From Volvox africanus (lineage: Eukaryota > Chlorophyta > Chlorophyceae > Chlamydomonadales > Volvocaceae): a stretch of 64,000 nt of DNA. Numbering within the stretch: position 1 is the first letter of the stretch; the number at the start of each line of letters is the position of its first letter. Positions 11,358-26,100 of the stretch are shown here, piece after piece. Below the pieces are notes generated by a model. That model worked only from the letters and a program-made list of their open reading frames with translations. It did no database searches and was not told where the DNA came from. The translations under genes and the position numbers were made by a program. The DNA is taken from positions 1,240,001 through 1,304,000 of the forward strand of contig BSDZ01000089.1 in NCBI GenBank assembly GCA_030268105.1, in the 5' to 3' direction.

Positions 11358-13111
11358 TCAGATCCCCTCGTGGTCTTTCAATGCCCTGGCTCCGCCCGAG
11401 TCCTCAACAATCAGCCGGTCTGCAGGGTACCATCGCCGCACCGAGCTTATCCGCCAGGGGGGCCAGATGACATGCGTGACTCGCCCCTCTAGTAGCCCCA
11501 AATGAACCTGCGCAGCAGCATGCGAGAGACCGACGGCAGTATCCAAGCATGAAGGGAACATGTCAAGGCCTTCAACATGATCATTGGGGTGAAATCCGGG
11601 AATCAATATACAAGCACGCAGCCCGACCGCGTGATGAGTCTTATCTTTATTTTAAGTCCTCGGTCTTACCTTAAGAAGAAGTTCCAAAGAGACTGATTGT
11701 CCCAGCAACGTTGAGCCGTTGCCTTCAGGATAAATTGCTTTTCTCCCTTCCCTTTACCATGGCTGTTGCGTCAACCAGACTGACTAGCCTTCTCTAGCAG
11801 ATATCGCAACAGCTCATGCAAACGGGCCATCATACGGGCCTGACTCGGGAGCTAACACACATCATAATAAGCTAAAAGCCTGCGCCCCGGAGAGATGCGG
11901 GGCCGTCCCTTCACCACATCGGCCCAGACAGAGAGGAAGACACCCACATCCTAGATGCAGCCTGGCTCGTCCATTAAGTGTCTTACCGGTCCGTACATGT
12001 TCCTTGAATCACCGCTCGCCTCCGGATTGTCACCCTCCAGCCAGCACTGACCCTAAAGGCGGTTGCAGAGAACAATAAACGTTACAGCTCGACGAAGCAT
12101 GCCGGCTAAGAGCACGAGGAAAGGAAGTGATCAGCTTCCGTGGGGGGCGGCATTTTAAAATTTAATATACGAGCACTAACTCCAATAGCAGACTGAAGCA
12201 AGCGGCGGGATACTGCAGATGCAGATACGAGGTTGGCAACGATGTGGGTTTCTGGCCGTACCACAAGACAAGCCACTACATACGATTCATCCGGGCCAGG
12301 AGGGCCTGCCTTCGCTCAGCCCTCCCAGTCGCGACACTGCTGTTCGTGAGTGAATCTCACGGTGCACGGGGGGACAAACCCTAGGCCGGCAGTCCCCGCG
12401 CTCCGGAACCAAGAAACATATACCGAATCCCTGGCCTGCCTGCGGTATCTTGGTTGGCTTCCCTCGATCGCTGTCCCACACGATGTCATGCTCCAGCGCA
12501 ATAATCCGTTTCACGAGCTGCTGGTGAGGCTGATCAGGAGCCCTGCCGTGTGGGCGAAGGGAGGGGAGCAGCACAGTCGGGGCACACATAGCCAACCGAA
12601 GGGCTGCGATAACGAAGCGCTGCCATCGTGGAACCGAATAAGGCTGTTCAGCCACGGGACATGGCGTTCCCAAAATTGTTGTACATGTTTGGCAGATGCC
12701 GTGCGAAGATGCCGGATGGCTACGGAACGCGCACATGTGCTACACGTACGCCAGGAAAAAGGCTCATCATGAGACGTAATCCCAATAGTTTTCCATCCGC
12801 GGAAAGGTCCCAAATCTATATGTATCTTCACATCGGCTCCACAGCAGCCGCCAAAGCAACCGTGACACGGAGTCCGCACGGCAACCGGCCTTTGCATCGA
12901 CGCACCAAAGGACAGCAACATCTCCGCGCTGGTACTTGTGATTCCACTTGTACGATATTTTTTCGACGAGCACCAGGTCTGCAAAGTAGGGGTCTTCGTT
13001 CAAGGTGGGCCACATGGACTGTCCGTCCACCAGTAGAACGCTGACGACTGTGTCGGTGAGGGCGATACCCGCTGGCAACCAATACACCAGCTGGCGGAGA
13101 AAACCGCCCAT
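11358..13111 (-). CDS. IMP2-type mitochondrial inner membrane protease (S26 signal peptidase)
   Basis: Serine/lysine-dyad S26 peptidase of the mitochondrial inner membrane, which removes sorting signals from intermembrane-space proteins. Exons (minus): 13111-12906, 12542-12440, 12052-11987, 11507-11358; phases close to give 174 aa, the usual length for IMP2/IMMP2L. Visible: N-terminal hydrophobic segment (about 8-28), catalytic Ser32 in GQSMWPTL, catalytic Lys80 in VKRIIALE, the box E-like EGDNPEASGDSRNMYGP (109-125), and LGLLEGRVTHVIWPP near the end. The second intron appears to start with GC, not GT (CAG|GC at 12440/12439); only this choice gives the expected join KIPQ-GQCWLEG in phase. The start lies 437 bp from the divergent BART gene. 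It could be read as IMP1, but the sequence fits IMP2 better. Confidence 0.93.
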
Positions 13112-13548
13112 TCATCCGCGGTGCACTGGCTCGCTGAACACTAAGGGCCTTCGATGTAGCCAAAGGTGCTGCAAGGTTTTATCACCGCAGCGCCGCGGTT
13201 CGCTGACGGAGCCGCTCCTAAGGTGCCTGCCTCATCAGTGTGCTTCCGATGAGATACCCCCTGTCCAGATCAGTTGCATAAACATTGCGTACCGATTTGT
13301 TTTCCGTAAGCGGGATTGCACGTTGGTCACGGTGAGAGGTAAGGAACAGTTGCCCACAGGAAGTACACTGATTGCCAGACACAGGTATGCACATAGCTAA
13401 GAAGTTCCAGCTAGTGCAAAATATAGCAGAGCGTCATGCAACTCATCTGTCGTACAATTATTCCGGTAGATGGATGTAGACAGCTTGATGGGATTCGTAA
13501 TACAGTGAACGCAGGCTTAATTACTATCCAGATAATAAGTTATTGACC
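13112..13548. promoter_or_regulatory. Shared divergent promoter region, IMP2-like / BART gene
   Basis: The 437 bp between the two divergent start codons must hold both 5' UTRs and promoters. No TATA box or other element could be assigned with confidence by eye. Confidence 0.5.
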
Positions 13549-14503
13549 ATGGGTGACCAATCAGAACTTCTGCAAAAGCTTGAGGTCTGTTTCGTTCTAG
13601 CAACAGGTTTTCAGAGGCCCGATTTTATCATTTCTTTAACTATAATGTTTTTTATACAGGATTTTTTTTGTTCTCCGAAGTTCACGTGTGCTATTGGGGA
13701 GTTCATGGGAGAGAGTGCAGCGAAGCTGGCCTTCGTTCCATTTGAAGAGGAACAGCCTTTGGAAAACTACGACATTTTCAAATCATACGCCTCGCTAATG
13801 GAGCGGCAACTGGAGGACTTCATCCATAGCGAAGGACTGACGGTCAAGGTCGGTGTCTAAGGATCCCAGCAGGATGTACGTTCCACATATGATTAGATGT
13901 ATATCCCAATTCGGCAATGGGCCGAAAGTGGCCAACACCGGCTAATGGGTGACCTTCTGACAGGGCCAAGAAATTGTGTATTATTCGGCTCCCCTTGCAA
14001 ACACTGGGCGGGTAACTGACGTATACCAGCGTGTTTATAGTGTGTGTTACGCGCCATTACGGGTACTTTTGCCTTACGTCCCTTAGCACTGTGCGTTTAA
14101 TTAATATCATGATAACTTTCACCTTGGACGGTGGGTTATGACTGAATTTGTCCGCTGGCGGGAAAAGGGCCAGCTGCTTTCATGATACCTAGTACCTATG
14201 AGGTTTTGCGTGTACATACCTTCGCACATGTTGACGTCGACATGCTGTATAAACGACTAATGGTTGCGGGTCCGTGTTGCCTTCTTTGAGTAGGACGTGT
14301 GCGACGCCTGTACCGTGGCTCAGAACGCTGAGTCGCACACGCACCTCGCTGCTATTGACTATCTCGTCGCCAGCACCGACTACGAGAGCTTCATGCAGCT
14401 AGCCTACGAGCACCACATTGTGTCAAGTTATGGACCAGACCTGGAGGAGGAAGAGGAAGCGGAGGAGGCCGTAACGGAAGTGGAGGTCGAGCAGAACGCG
14501 TGA
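13549..14503 (+). CDS. BART-domain protein, ARL2BP-like
   Basis: Small protein made almost entirely of a BART domain, the helical fold that binds ARL2/ARL3-type GTPases (ARL2BP; also the N-terminal part of CFAP36), usually linked to cilia or tubulin cofactors. Exons: 13549-13584, 13660-13848, 14294-14503; phases close to 144 aa. Visible: DFFCSPKF near the N-terminus, a conserved acidic/aromatic stretch FEEEQPLENYDIFKSY, LMERQLEDFI, then AAIDYLVASTDYESFMQL in the last exon, which matches the helical core of the family. The tail is strongly acidic (EEEEEAEEAV). Length is close to ARL2BP (about 160 aa) and much shorter than CFAP36. Start chosen at the ATG preceding GDQSELLQKLE; the first exon is only 36 nt. 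Confidence 0.85.
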
Positions 14504-16644
14504 GGAGTATCTTGTACGTATACTGAAGACACATAATAGATAAACTCAATCCGCTCGGCATTCTTGCAGGGTATTAAGAAAGGGAACCTCATACCACTGT
14601 CGCTTAGCTGCTTATCCTGGTTAGGGACTGTGCGGTGCTTTCATGCTCCTGAATTATCTGGCTAATAGAAAGTTCACTTCCGCAATCGGAGGATATCCGC
14701 CTGTTCAAACGCATGTCAGGTGCCATGCATAGGCATCCGGTGTAGAGGTGGGAAAAGGATCGGCGCCTGGAATTGCCGGGTGTACGTTGCATGGTTACCT
14801 GTCTATCCGTGCTATTCAATATATAGCTTATAAACGGACAGCTGGATGCACGGTCCATGGAGGAAAACCCCTATCCATGATGCCGCTTACAGAACGATGG
14901 CTCATTCGTGGGAACACGCGGGCATGTACATCAGAAAAGTCATTTGTCGCCTGTTCATGAATACACCGCAACAATACGACTTGATTTGCGGTTCTGATCT
15001 TTTGACAAGGGCTAGGGATGTGGCATGCAAATTAATCGGTCTCGGTTGCAATTGCCTTCAAAACATATGATGAAATAGGACTCCTGTATTCTGAATCTAT
15101 GACCTAGGATTAGGGTATGAGTGGATCTGTGTGATTAACCGCAATGAATCATGGATTTGTGTTGCGAGACTCCCCAAGTATGAGGCAGCCGGGGCAGCCC
15201 CATCATGTTTGATGCTGATGGTTGCAGAGCCCGACTGGCGGCTGTAGATTTTGTGTGCACGCCGATTCAACTAGAGAGGAGGCCGGGCGAGGGTGCTGCC
15301 CATGCAAAGAAACACAAATGTTTCATTGAGGTGGCAGCGCCACGCAGCAGCGTATTGCTGCGTACTGCCATAGCGGCAACGCTTGACAACATGGAGAGCT
15401 CCGAAGAACTGAAGACATAACACATAATGTTCATTGCCTTATAGTGAAAGCGACAGCCCTGTATAGTTGCTCGAAGATCCCTCTCCAGCAAGGAATTGTG
15501 AGCTTCAATGGTTTCATCCCTGAACCTTGAACCTCGCACAGAATCACGTGCCTGATCCAATCTTTGTACGTAATTCCCAAAGATCAAAATATAGTGACGG
15601 GCCAAGGGGTTTTCGCAGCAGTCATCGTTCTGGTTCGGTGGGCTGTTTGCGTTTGGATTGCAATAGTGCCCCCATGAATGTTCATCCTCGCCAGATAGGG
15701 CAATGGGGTATCCAATAATCGTGGTCGACTCATCGGGTTCTTGGTGCATAACAGCGGTCTACGTGCATCTTTTAAGCATATCTTTTGCCTGGTTTATGCA
15801 TGCGGCATCGTCTGCAATTCGCGAAAGGAAACGGCGATAGTAATAGGCCGGAGTCGTGCCAAGGACATTTGAGACTTGGGCTTTTGCCTTGTGCCACGAG
15901 CTGGGGAAGGGCAATCTAAGGGGGCTCCCACGGCCCAAGGTAGGCAAGGAGGAAGTCCTGCTCAGAACGTGAAAGCGCGCCAAATTGCAGGCACAACCGC
16001 CTTCAAATCGGGACTTCGTATCCAGAAATCGGCAAGTGCGTGGCCACGTTGACGCGGGAAAGGGATCACTGTTCCGACATAAGCTCACCCTTCTGTTTTT
16101 TTCCTACTTGGTACAACTTCCATTTGTTGACTTACCCAGGTTATGCATGCTAGAGTACCACAGCGGCACGAACGCAGGATGGCGAGACACGGCAAATGCG
16201 CATCTGAACGTGCATGTGCGCATGACTCACGGCACAACAATAACTCAAACTCTACATGAAGAATCACAGCGTTACATTTACATAACGGACACGCACGGCT
16301 TTCTAAGTTAACTTCATCAAATCGCTAGCCAACCCTTGAGTCATGAAAGGGGTCGGACGCATAGCAGAAAACAATTAAATAAATGAACTATGGGTCTACG
16401 ATTAACTGGACACTCGGCCATAATTGTATCCTTCTTCAGACATTAGTAACTGTCATGATTAGCGTACTGAGCCTGTAGAGTTGGTTAAGTATACCTGGTT
16501 GCATTTATGCCGTAAGCTTTGTTTGGAATCCTAGTTTTGCGCTCTGCCGTACTGTAGGGCCCGCAAGTCGGCTCCTGAAGTCCCTTGCTTGCACCATGCC
16601 AAGTCCTTTCCTCTCTGTTTAGCTGGCAGGGGGCGGCGATAAAA
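14504..16644. other. 2.1 kb gap before RPL11
   Basis: It holds the 3' UTR of the BART gene and the RPL11 promoter. Two adjacent minus-strand open frames (16088-15759 and 15749-15267) look more protein-like than background but are not recognised; they are listed separately. No RNA gene or repeat array was seen. Confidence 0.5.
15267..16088 (-). pseudogene. Possible gene remnant: two adjacent out-of-frame ORFs, unrecognised
   Basis: The minus strand carries a frame ending at 15759 (containing VLGTTPAYYYRRFLSRIADD) and, 10 bases on and in a different frame, one from 15749 to 15267 (containing SLLERDLRATIQGCRFHYKA). Together they would span about 270 codons with one frame change near 15755. Composition looks coding (mixed charged and aromatic residues, few low-complexity runs), but I know no family for them and saw no clear splice pair at the shift. 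A decayed mobile-element or host gene fragment is possible, as is chance. Confidence 0.2.
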
Positions 16645-18634
<1,990 letters not shown>

Positions 18635-20155
18635 GCGGTTAAGAAGGGCAAGCGGGACAATATCTGATGTAACATGACTTCTATGTTGTGATTGTACTTC
18701 CTTCATCCTTGTTGACGCATTGGGTTCCCGGTGAAATTGGACTAGTAGTCTTCAGTGGATTTGACTTATGGCACGAAAATGCGCGGCTGACCTGCTTAGG
18801 CTGGGCCTATTGAAATGGGATGGGGTGGCAGTGTTGCTATGGACCTTTCAGCTTGATAAACTGCAGCTCATGGTAGTATAACCTGTTAGGTGCGAGCACG
18901 CCTAGGACATGTGGATGCAGTAATTCACATCCCAAACCCACTACTCTGGTCGTGGCATCATGGCATCGCGTCCTAATCTTCCATGCTTCCTTGAATGCTG
19001 GCCTTTGGGGGCTTTCGTCTCCCTTTGCGTCCGCGAGGGGCAAGCCAAAGTTGCGGGGTTCATTTCATCAGCTGCCTTCAAACCGCTACATGTTGTCATG
19101 CAAACAGATTTCATGATCAATAAACAGCTGAAGTTAACGTAGAGCATCGCAGGTCGCAATTGTGCCCCGGCAGCAGCTGGTAATCGTTGCCCCTGCCTTG
19201 CTCCAGCTCGCTGCCCCATGGATGTGCTGCTGCAATCATCTGCGTAACTCAACCTAATTCTGCAAGTTGTCGACGTTGCAAGCGCCGATTGCCTAACTAT
19301 ACGCAAGTATCTCACTCACATGGTCACGACCTACATATGATTTGAGCAAGCTGTGATGGATTATTTCCAAGAGCGCTACCAATCCTGGCGGCGACCGATT
19401 GAAGAAAGTGAACCGTTGGGCCCCCGGGGGTAACGTACCTTTGAAATCAACATTTGGCGGTTAAATTGAGTTTCAGTAAGTAATTTATATCCTTAAGCAT
19501 ACACATGCTTTTGCGCTCAAATAACTCTATGCATGAGGTAAGAGGAAAAATGTACGGCGTTTATGAAGTCCAGCGCCAGCATGAAGATATGTTGGACTAT
19601 GCATATGAAGGAACTTCTATTATAACTCGGGGATCTAATATTTTAGTGAGGTTGGAACATCATACCACGTGCTCCGACCGCTTCCGGTACTCAGCGCATA
19701 AATAACCTTTTTTGCAGTAGTTATTCGACAGCAAAGGTCCGGTCTCCAACATAACAGGCTAGGTGATGGACGCCAAGCTCTTTCCACGGAATTTTTGTAC
19801 GACATGTTCGCCTCGAAGAAACTGTCAAGTGCTTTATTCCCGGTTAGGGCCTACAACATCATTCATTTCCCTTTAAGTGCAAACGTTTTGGTTTCAATTA
19901 TTGTACCTACTGATTTTTCGACAAACACCGAGGTGAAGTGATATCTTACTAGCGAGACCTAACAAAGTTGCCATTTTGCAATACGGGTTCATTACTGACG
20001 ATTATTAAGTGCAAAGGAGGGACCTTTGGGGGCGCTGAGGCGCCCTGCTTAGCGTACCTGATAATGTACTCGAGAACGCCGAACCTAGACGTCATATCGA
20101 CGTAGCCTCCAGCAGGGCGACCTGGCGAGGCCTCAGAGGCGAACCTGCTGGAGCT
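18635..20155. other. 1.5 kb gap between RPL11 and the cyclase
   Basis: RPL11 3' UTR and the cyclase upstream region. The open frames here are short and unrecognised. No repeat, RNA gene or mobile element is visible. Confidence 0.5.
18668..18672 (+). terminator. Poly(A) signal TGTAA of RPL11
   Basis: TGTAA 34 bp after the RPL11 stop codon, the spacing and motif expected in chlamydomonadalean genes. Confidence 0.65.
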
Positions 20156-23100
20156 ATGGGAGGGCTTTTTGAGTTTTGCTTTCGTTCCAGCGGAGTGCGA
20201 GTTGCTCCCGACTCGTCCCCACGGCCCTCCGGTCTGGGTCTTTCCCTGGATCACCCTGGAAATGACTTGGGTGTTAAGCAGCCGCTTGCGGAGCGGAGGC
20301 AGGTTGTGGACTCTGGGCCTTTGGGCCCTGGCTTGTTGTGTAGCATGGACTCTGGAGGCGGGTCGCCTGGGTCTGGCTTTGACAATGGACATTATATATC
20401 GAGCCGATCTCGTCAAAGGCGACCGAGCATGGAGGCGGGTGAAGCTTTGAACACTACTCTAGAAATGGCAAGGCAGCGGCGCGCGTCGAGCAGTTATGAG
20501 CACACTTCTCCCTCAAAGTCGCCGAAATCGCCCAGACTGAGCTGGGGTTGGCTCAAAGGCAAATCGGCAACGCGTTTGTTGGGGTCCAGCCAAGATGCGG
20601 ACAAGGCCGCAGGCTGCGGATTGCAGCGCTGTCGTGAAAATTCGATGAATACTGCAGAACAGTAAGTGGCTCCGTCGCAACCATGTGGCATGTCCAGCGT
20701 GCGGTGCATTAACTCCTTGCTTTTATTTCATCGGCAGGCTCCAACGGCGTGGCTTTCATGTGCATTACGCTAAAGACATCCACAAGTCCGTCTCGACATC
20801 GACCACGAAGCCCATTGCTGTCCTGGGGTTAGAACCCTCGAGTGACGCTAGTAGCGAGGGCGGGGCTGTGCCGATGAAGGCTTCCCCGGAGGGCTTGACG
20901 GACGTCCAGACACGACGGAACCACAATAAATTGTTCCCGTTGTACGTCAATGGCGTAGCGAAAACGTACTTCAAAATTGGAGCAAGTCGCGACTACGCGC
21001 AGGTGCTACGGCGCCTGCTGCGGCGGGATCCCTTGTTAACGTTCGCCCTGCAAAAGGCCATTAAAAACCTCTCAAAAGGTGACTGCAAACCCGTTAGCCA
21101 CGTGACCTCCGATCCAACGGGGCAGTCTGCCTCACTATACGGCCTTCGGATTACCCCTTGCGTTTGGTCCGACACGAACGGCCACAAGCTGCCCGCCCTT
21201 CTGCTGGAGCACAACGTCCCCTATGAATCACAGGATGTCATGCCGCGGCTGTTGCGCGACTACGCCGTGCTATCCCACGTGCCGTCCATCCTCACGCTCA
21301 TAGACTTCAACGGCCACGTGTTGTATCAGAACGCCGCCAGCATAGATTATTGCGGCGACCTGACCAGCCATAACGTTGAAACAGGCGATGGCATGATGGG
21401 CGTGCTGTTTCAGTACGAGCCGCAGCTATTGCAAGAAATGCTGCAGGAGGTCAATGAGGGCAACTACTGGCAGCAGGTGGTGCGTGTGCCGTCATCACTG
21501 AAACGGCACATGGTCTTCGAGGCCGAGACCACATGGAGCTATGGCAGCCGCGGCGGAGGGGGAAAGAAGCTTACAGCAGCTGTCAGTAAGCGCTTCATCC
21601 AGGACGCGTTGGAGCCAGAGTTCCAATTAGAAAGCTTCACCACCCAACATGCCCGCAGCCAACGCGCAAATACCGCCAGGAACCTGATGTCCATGTTCCA
21701 GCCGCAGATCAGTCTGGCGCGGCAGGAGAGCCTTGCGCCAGCACGCTGCAGCGGCATTGCGGGACCCGGGCCACAGCGGCAGGACACGCGCGACAGTGGT
21801 GTTGCAATTTCCGGGCCAGCGGCGCTTCCTGTAGGCCGCCTAGGCAGCATCACTGGACCCGCGCCGCGTTTGGCCAGCAACACCCTCAGCCCTGGGACCC
21901 ATGTCGCATTCAATCTGCCAAATCAGCTCGACGACCCGGCGGCTGGCATTGGCAGCGGTGCTACCACGAATGCCATTATCCCTACTGCGGCAACTGCGGG
22001 GTCCTTCACCGCTGCTGCTTCTAAGCCTGGAATGCCGCCGCAGCACTCGCATTTGACGAACACCGCCCAGAATCGGCGTTTTATGACCTTAATGCAGTCG
22101 GCAGAGCGGCAGCAACAACCGAGCTTCACTGCGTCCTTGCAAAGCTTCAACACGGAAGGCGATAAACCCGAGTCGCGGGGCGGTCCTGGGCAGGAAGAGT
22201 GCTGGCACGACATCTCAGCAATACCGCTGCTGGACCCTGTGCTGGATAAGCAGGTGGGGTTCCTGTTAATGGGTTATGGTAGCACTTTGGGGGGAGGAAT
22301 TGTGGGTGATTATGCGTGATCAGTCAAGGGGAGGAGAAGGATGGGGCTTATCGTAGATATTTTGGCCGCATAGCCTGCAATGATTGCGGGCCGAACGTTG
22401 GCGCTGAGTCCAGGGATGCTGCATAGGAAAAAGGATCTTCCGCTGAGGTCATACGATGAACCGTCCTTGGGATCGGTGCACAGCCTTGTCACCCTTTCAT
22501 AGATCCAAGACTCGGCGGCCTTAGACGGGGTGAGACTGTTACAAAAGACTTTGCACCCCAATGAAACCGAGCCCCGGGGGAAGTTATCGTCGTAGGGTTG
22601 ATTGACCGATAAGTAATACCGACACAGCCAGAGATTGCAGCCGAGTGCGCCTGGACTAGAATGCGCATGGCCAGCATGGGCATCATTTTGCGCCTGCGCC
22701 GCTGATGGGATTTCTCCACGCTTCGCCCTTTCCCTTCCAGGTGATCTTGTTATTGCAGACTAATGTCACCGCCCGGGTGGAGCTAGAGAACCGACTGGCG
22801 GACTTGACGGATGCGCAGTTAGGCATGCTCGAGCAGCTCTTCCCGCGGCATGTTATTGAGTACATGCTCTCCCACAAGCACGGCTACAACTCTCGGAACT
22901 TGACCCACCTCGCGAATCACCATGACGACGTCATCGTGCTGTTCACAGACGGTGAGCTGTGTCTGCCTGGTTACCTACTGGCCTTTTCATCTACCTGCCG
23001 TGACGGAGGAAGAAATATATTGGGCCGGCTGCCCGTCAGGGCGGGCGGGGTATGTCAGGGCAGGGTATTTTGGCCATCGGGTTGGGGTCATGAACGAATA

Positions 23101-26100
23101 GAGAGACTGGTTTGGGGGTATAAACGAACGAACGAATAATCGAGCCGCAGACGGTGTCATTAAACATCAGTTTCTTGTGAGCATCGCGTATACTGTAAAG
23201 TTGGATTCGCATGTTTTTGGTGAAAATGGATGGGATTAGCGCAGTTTACGTCCGATGTATGTTCATGCTGCGCCGCCGGACGAGACGAAATGAGCAGTGT
23301 GAAGCGAGTCCAGCGTGCCCTGCCCTGCCCAAAGGAGTTTGCGTTCACCCCGATCTCGCTATGTCGGACAGCTATATCAGACAGCTCTAAGGGTGATTGC
23401 TCATACATGTCCACTTCATTCCTTGACCCCTAGCCGCTTCCGCTGTTTGATTATCGCGTCCTGTGTGGCCAATTCGAGTGCAGTGGTGGGCTTCACGTCG
23501 ATGAGCAAGGAGGTCGAGCCCAGCGAGGTAGGCTGGGAGGTGTTTTTCAAAGCACCTCACACCAGGGAAGCGCTCTGTAGCCGAGTCGCGCGTGGACCTA
23601 TTTTCGATCTGGCTACAAGTTTTACGGCAAGGAAGCGTGATTGGCAAGACTGTATCGTGTCAGTGCTGCCACCTTCCGTGTCACCACAGCCACGTGCCAC
23701 TAGCCAGGTGGCTTTGACAAGGTGTCAGCCACACCTGGTCATGCACCGACGCCAAGCCCTGGGCGATCGAGCCGCTTCAGCCACTGAACCCTCCCGTCCC
23801 TTCCATGAGTAAAATTTCATATTTTGCTTCAAATTTCCTCCCGTTGCACGTATTACATCAGCGGCCAGTACCAGGATAATACTAGATATGCAGCTTTACT
23901 TTCCCGCCATCTTCGGTATGCTGTCTGTTTGTCTGCCTCGTTCCGTCCCTTCGACTAATATATACTGTCCGGTCTGCAGGTAATGCACTTCCTGAACGAG
24001 TTGTATACTATCTTCGACGACTTGGTGGACCTGCACGACCTCTACAAACTGGACACCGTCGGCGACTGCTACATTGTAGTAGCGGGCCTTACCATGCAAG
24101 ACGACGATGGCTTCACGTGCACGGTGCAGGGCGACAATGACCAGAGGTTGCATCACGCGCAGGTTATGATGGATTTCGCTAAGGCCATTCTACGGGAATC
24201 GAAGCAGGTGCGGATCCGTGCAGCAGTTTGGGCGGTCAGTGGACTACTGGGTGCCCGGAGAAACGGGGAGGGCTCCAGTCAGGCGGACACTGCTATCTGA
24301 CCACGCTGCGCATGAGATGACGTCTCGTCATTGGGCTGTATTAGCAACTTTTACGGGGCCCGGAGATCTGGCTGCATTCAGTGGGAAACGACAAGGGAAG
24401 TGGACGGGGCGTCACTGAACGGCGGCTTGTGTCTGCTTAGACATGATTATTGGGAGATAGTGCTGTATAGCACCTTTCCATCCTGATTCTTTGTGGCCTC
24501 GTCTGATCCCTCCAGACCCGGATGGGTGCTTCTGGGCGTCACCTGGGGGCTGTGGCTACTTGCTGAGTGTGTGGTAGAACGATGTCCAAGTTGCCCTGCA
24601 CCTGTTGCCCGTCGTCTGCAGGTGCTCATGCCGCATGACCAATGTCCCGTGCAAATACGCATCGGCATCCACTTGGGCAGCCTGGCCAGCGGGCTGGTGG
24701 GGCCCAAAATGCCCAAGTTCACGCTGTTCGGTGAGTGACAAAAGCGCGGCTGGTACGTCGTTGGGGACTTTCTGGGACAGCCATATGTCGGTTGCAGTGG
24801 GGCATGGAGTGGTGGGTTATTACTACTCTTCGTGCTTGGAGTGGCTACCACATCTTGAGGCTGCGGGTTGCGTTGGTTGGCTGATGTTATGTGCCGTAAA
24901 TGCTAAGGAAGGGATATCACGCACGTTGTGTTGTTGTTCCATCGCAGGGGACACTATGAACACCGCCAGCCGGATGGAAAGCACCTGCAAACCAGGATGT
25001 GTACAGGTGGGATTTAGTACTGTGCAGTGGGGTGTGGGGAGCGGCAGGGGCGCAATGTTAATTGGCTTCAGAACTCATCGGACGTAGGCGCAGACCTAGG
25101 TGAGGTGAGGACTGCAGGGCTGTAAAGTTGCGCGGGGGCGCGTAACCTGGTACTTACATGGAAAGCTATACGAGCCAGGACACAGGTGCTGTATTAGTGT
25201 TTGGGAAAACTCTAGAAGAGCACTGCGCTTGATATTACAACGGCACCTGGCGTTCAAAGCTAGATTAGGATAAATTGTAGGCCAAACAAGCCTCCCGCCC
25301 CCCGTTCCATCCCGCCCTGCCGGACACCGAACAGGTCTCGGAGGTGTTTGCAAAGCTTCTACCCTTCGAGGACTGGCAGGACACCGGCGGCGTTGAGGTC
25401 AAAGGCAAGGGCCACATGCAGACTTTCCTGTGGATTCCGAAGCCCGAGGACCTTATTCCTAGGGTCGCGGGATCACGTTTACAGCACGCAAGCGGTGATG
25501 GCGACTGCTCGGTTGGCTCCACAGAGGGCGCCACGGCAACCGGCGCCCCAAGCTCCATGGCCACAACCGCCGCCCCTGACGATTCCGCCACGGACCGAAC
25601 GGAGGTTAACGGTACTGCCCGGGCTAATGCTGCATCACTTGTCCGAGCGAGATCAGCTCGAATCTCTGCGGTCCGGCCGAAGTCCAGCCGGCCGAGGTCC
25701 ACCCGCTACGCGCGGCCCACGACGGCGCGTGTCCGGGACGGTGTTGTAGATGCGAGCGGCGGTGGTGCCAGCAGTGGCGGTGTCGGCAATGGCAGCTTTA
25801 GCAGGCCGAGCACCGCCAGCAGCGGGCTAACCCGCATGTCATCGACTGGACGGGGCAGCCTGGGGCAGTCAGGCACATTTAACCGGTCTATGTCCCGTCG
25901 CAATGTCAGCTTCCGCTTTCGTGGGGACTTCCCCTACGATGAAGGGAGTGTTGAGGTGGAGGAGGATGCGAACCCATTAATGACCATCCTGAGTGCTATC
26001 CGATGCAGCGGCACCGGCGAACAGGAGGACGGCAACAGCGGCGGCGGAGTGCAAGTTCGCCGTGACATCACTGGCGGCCTGCGCATTTCAAGTGATGGCG

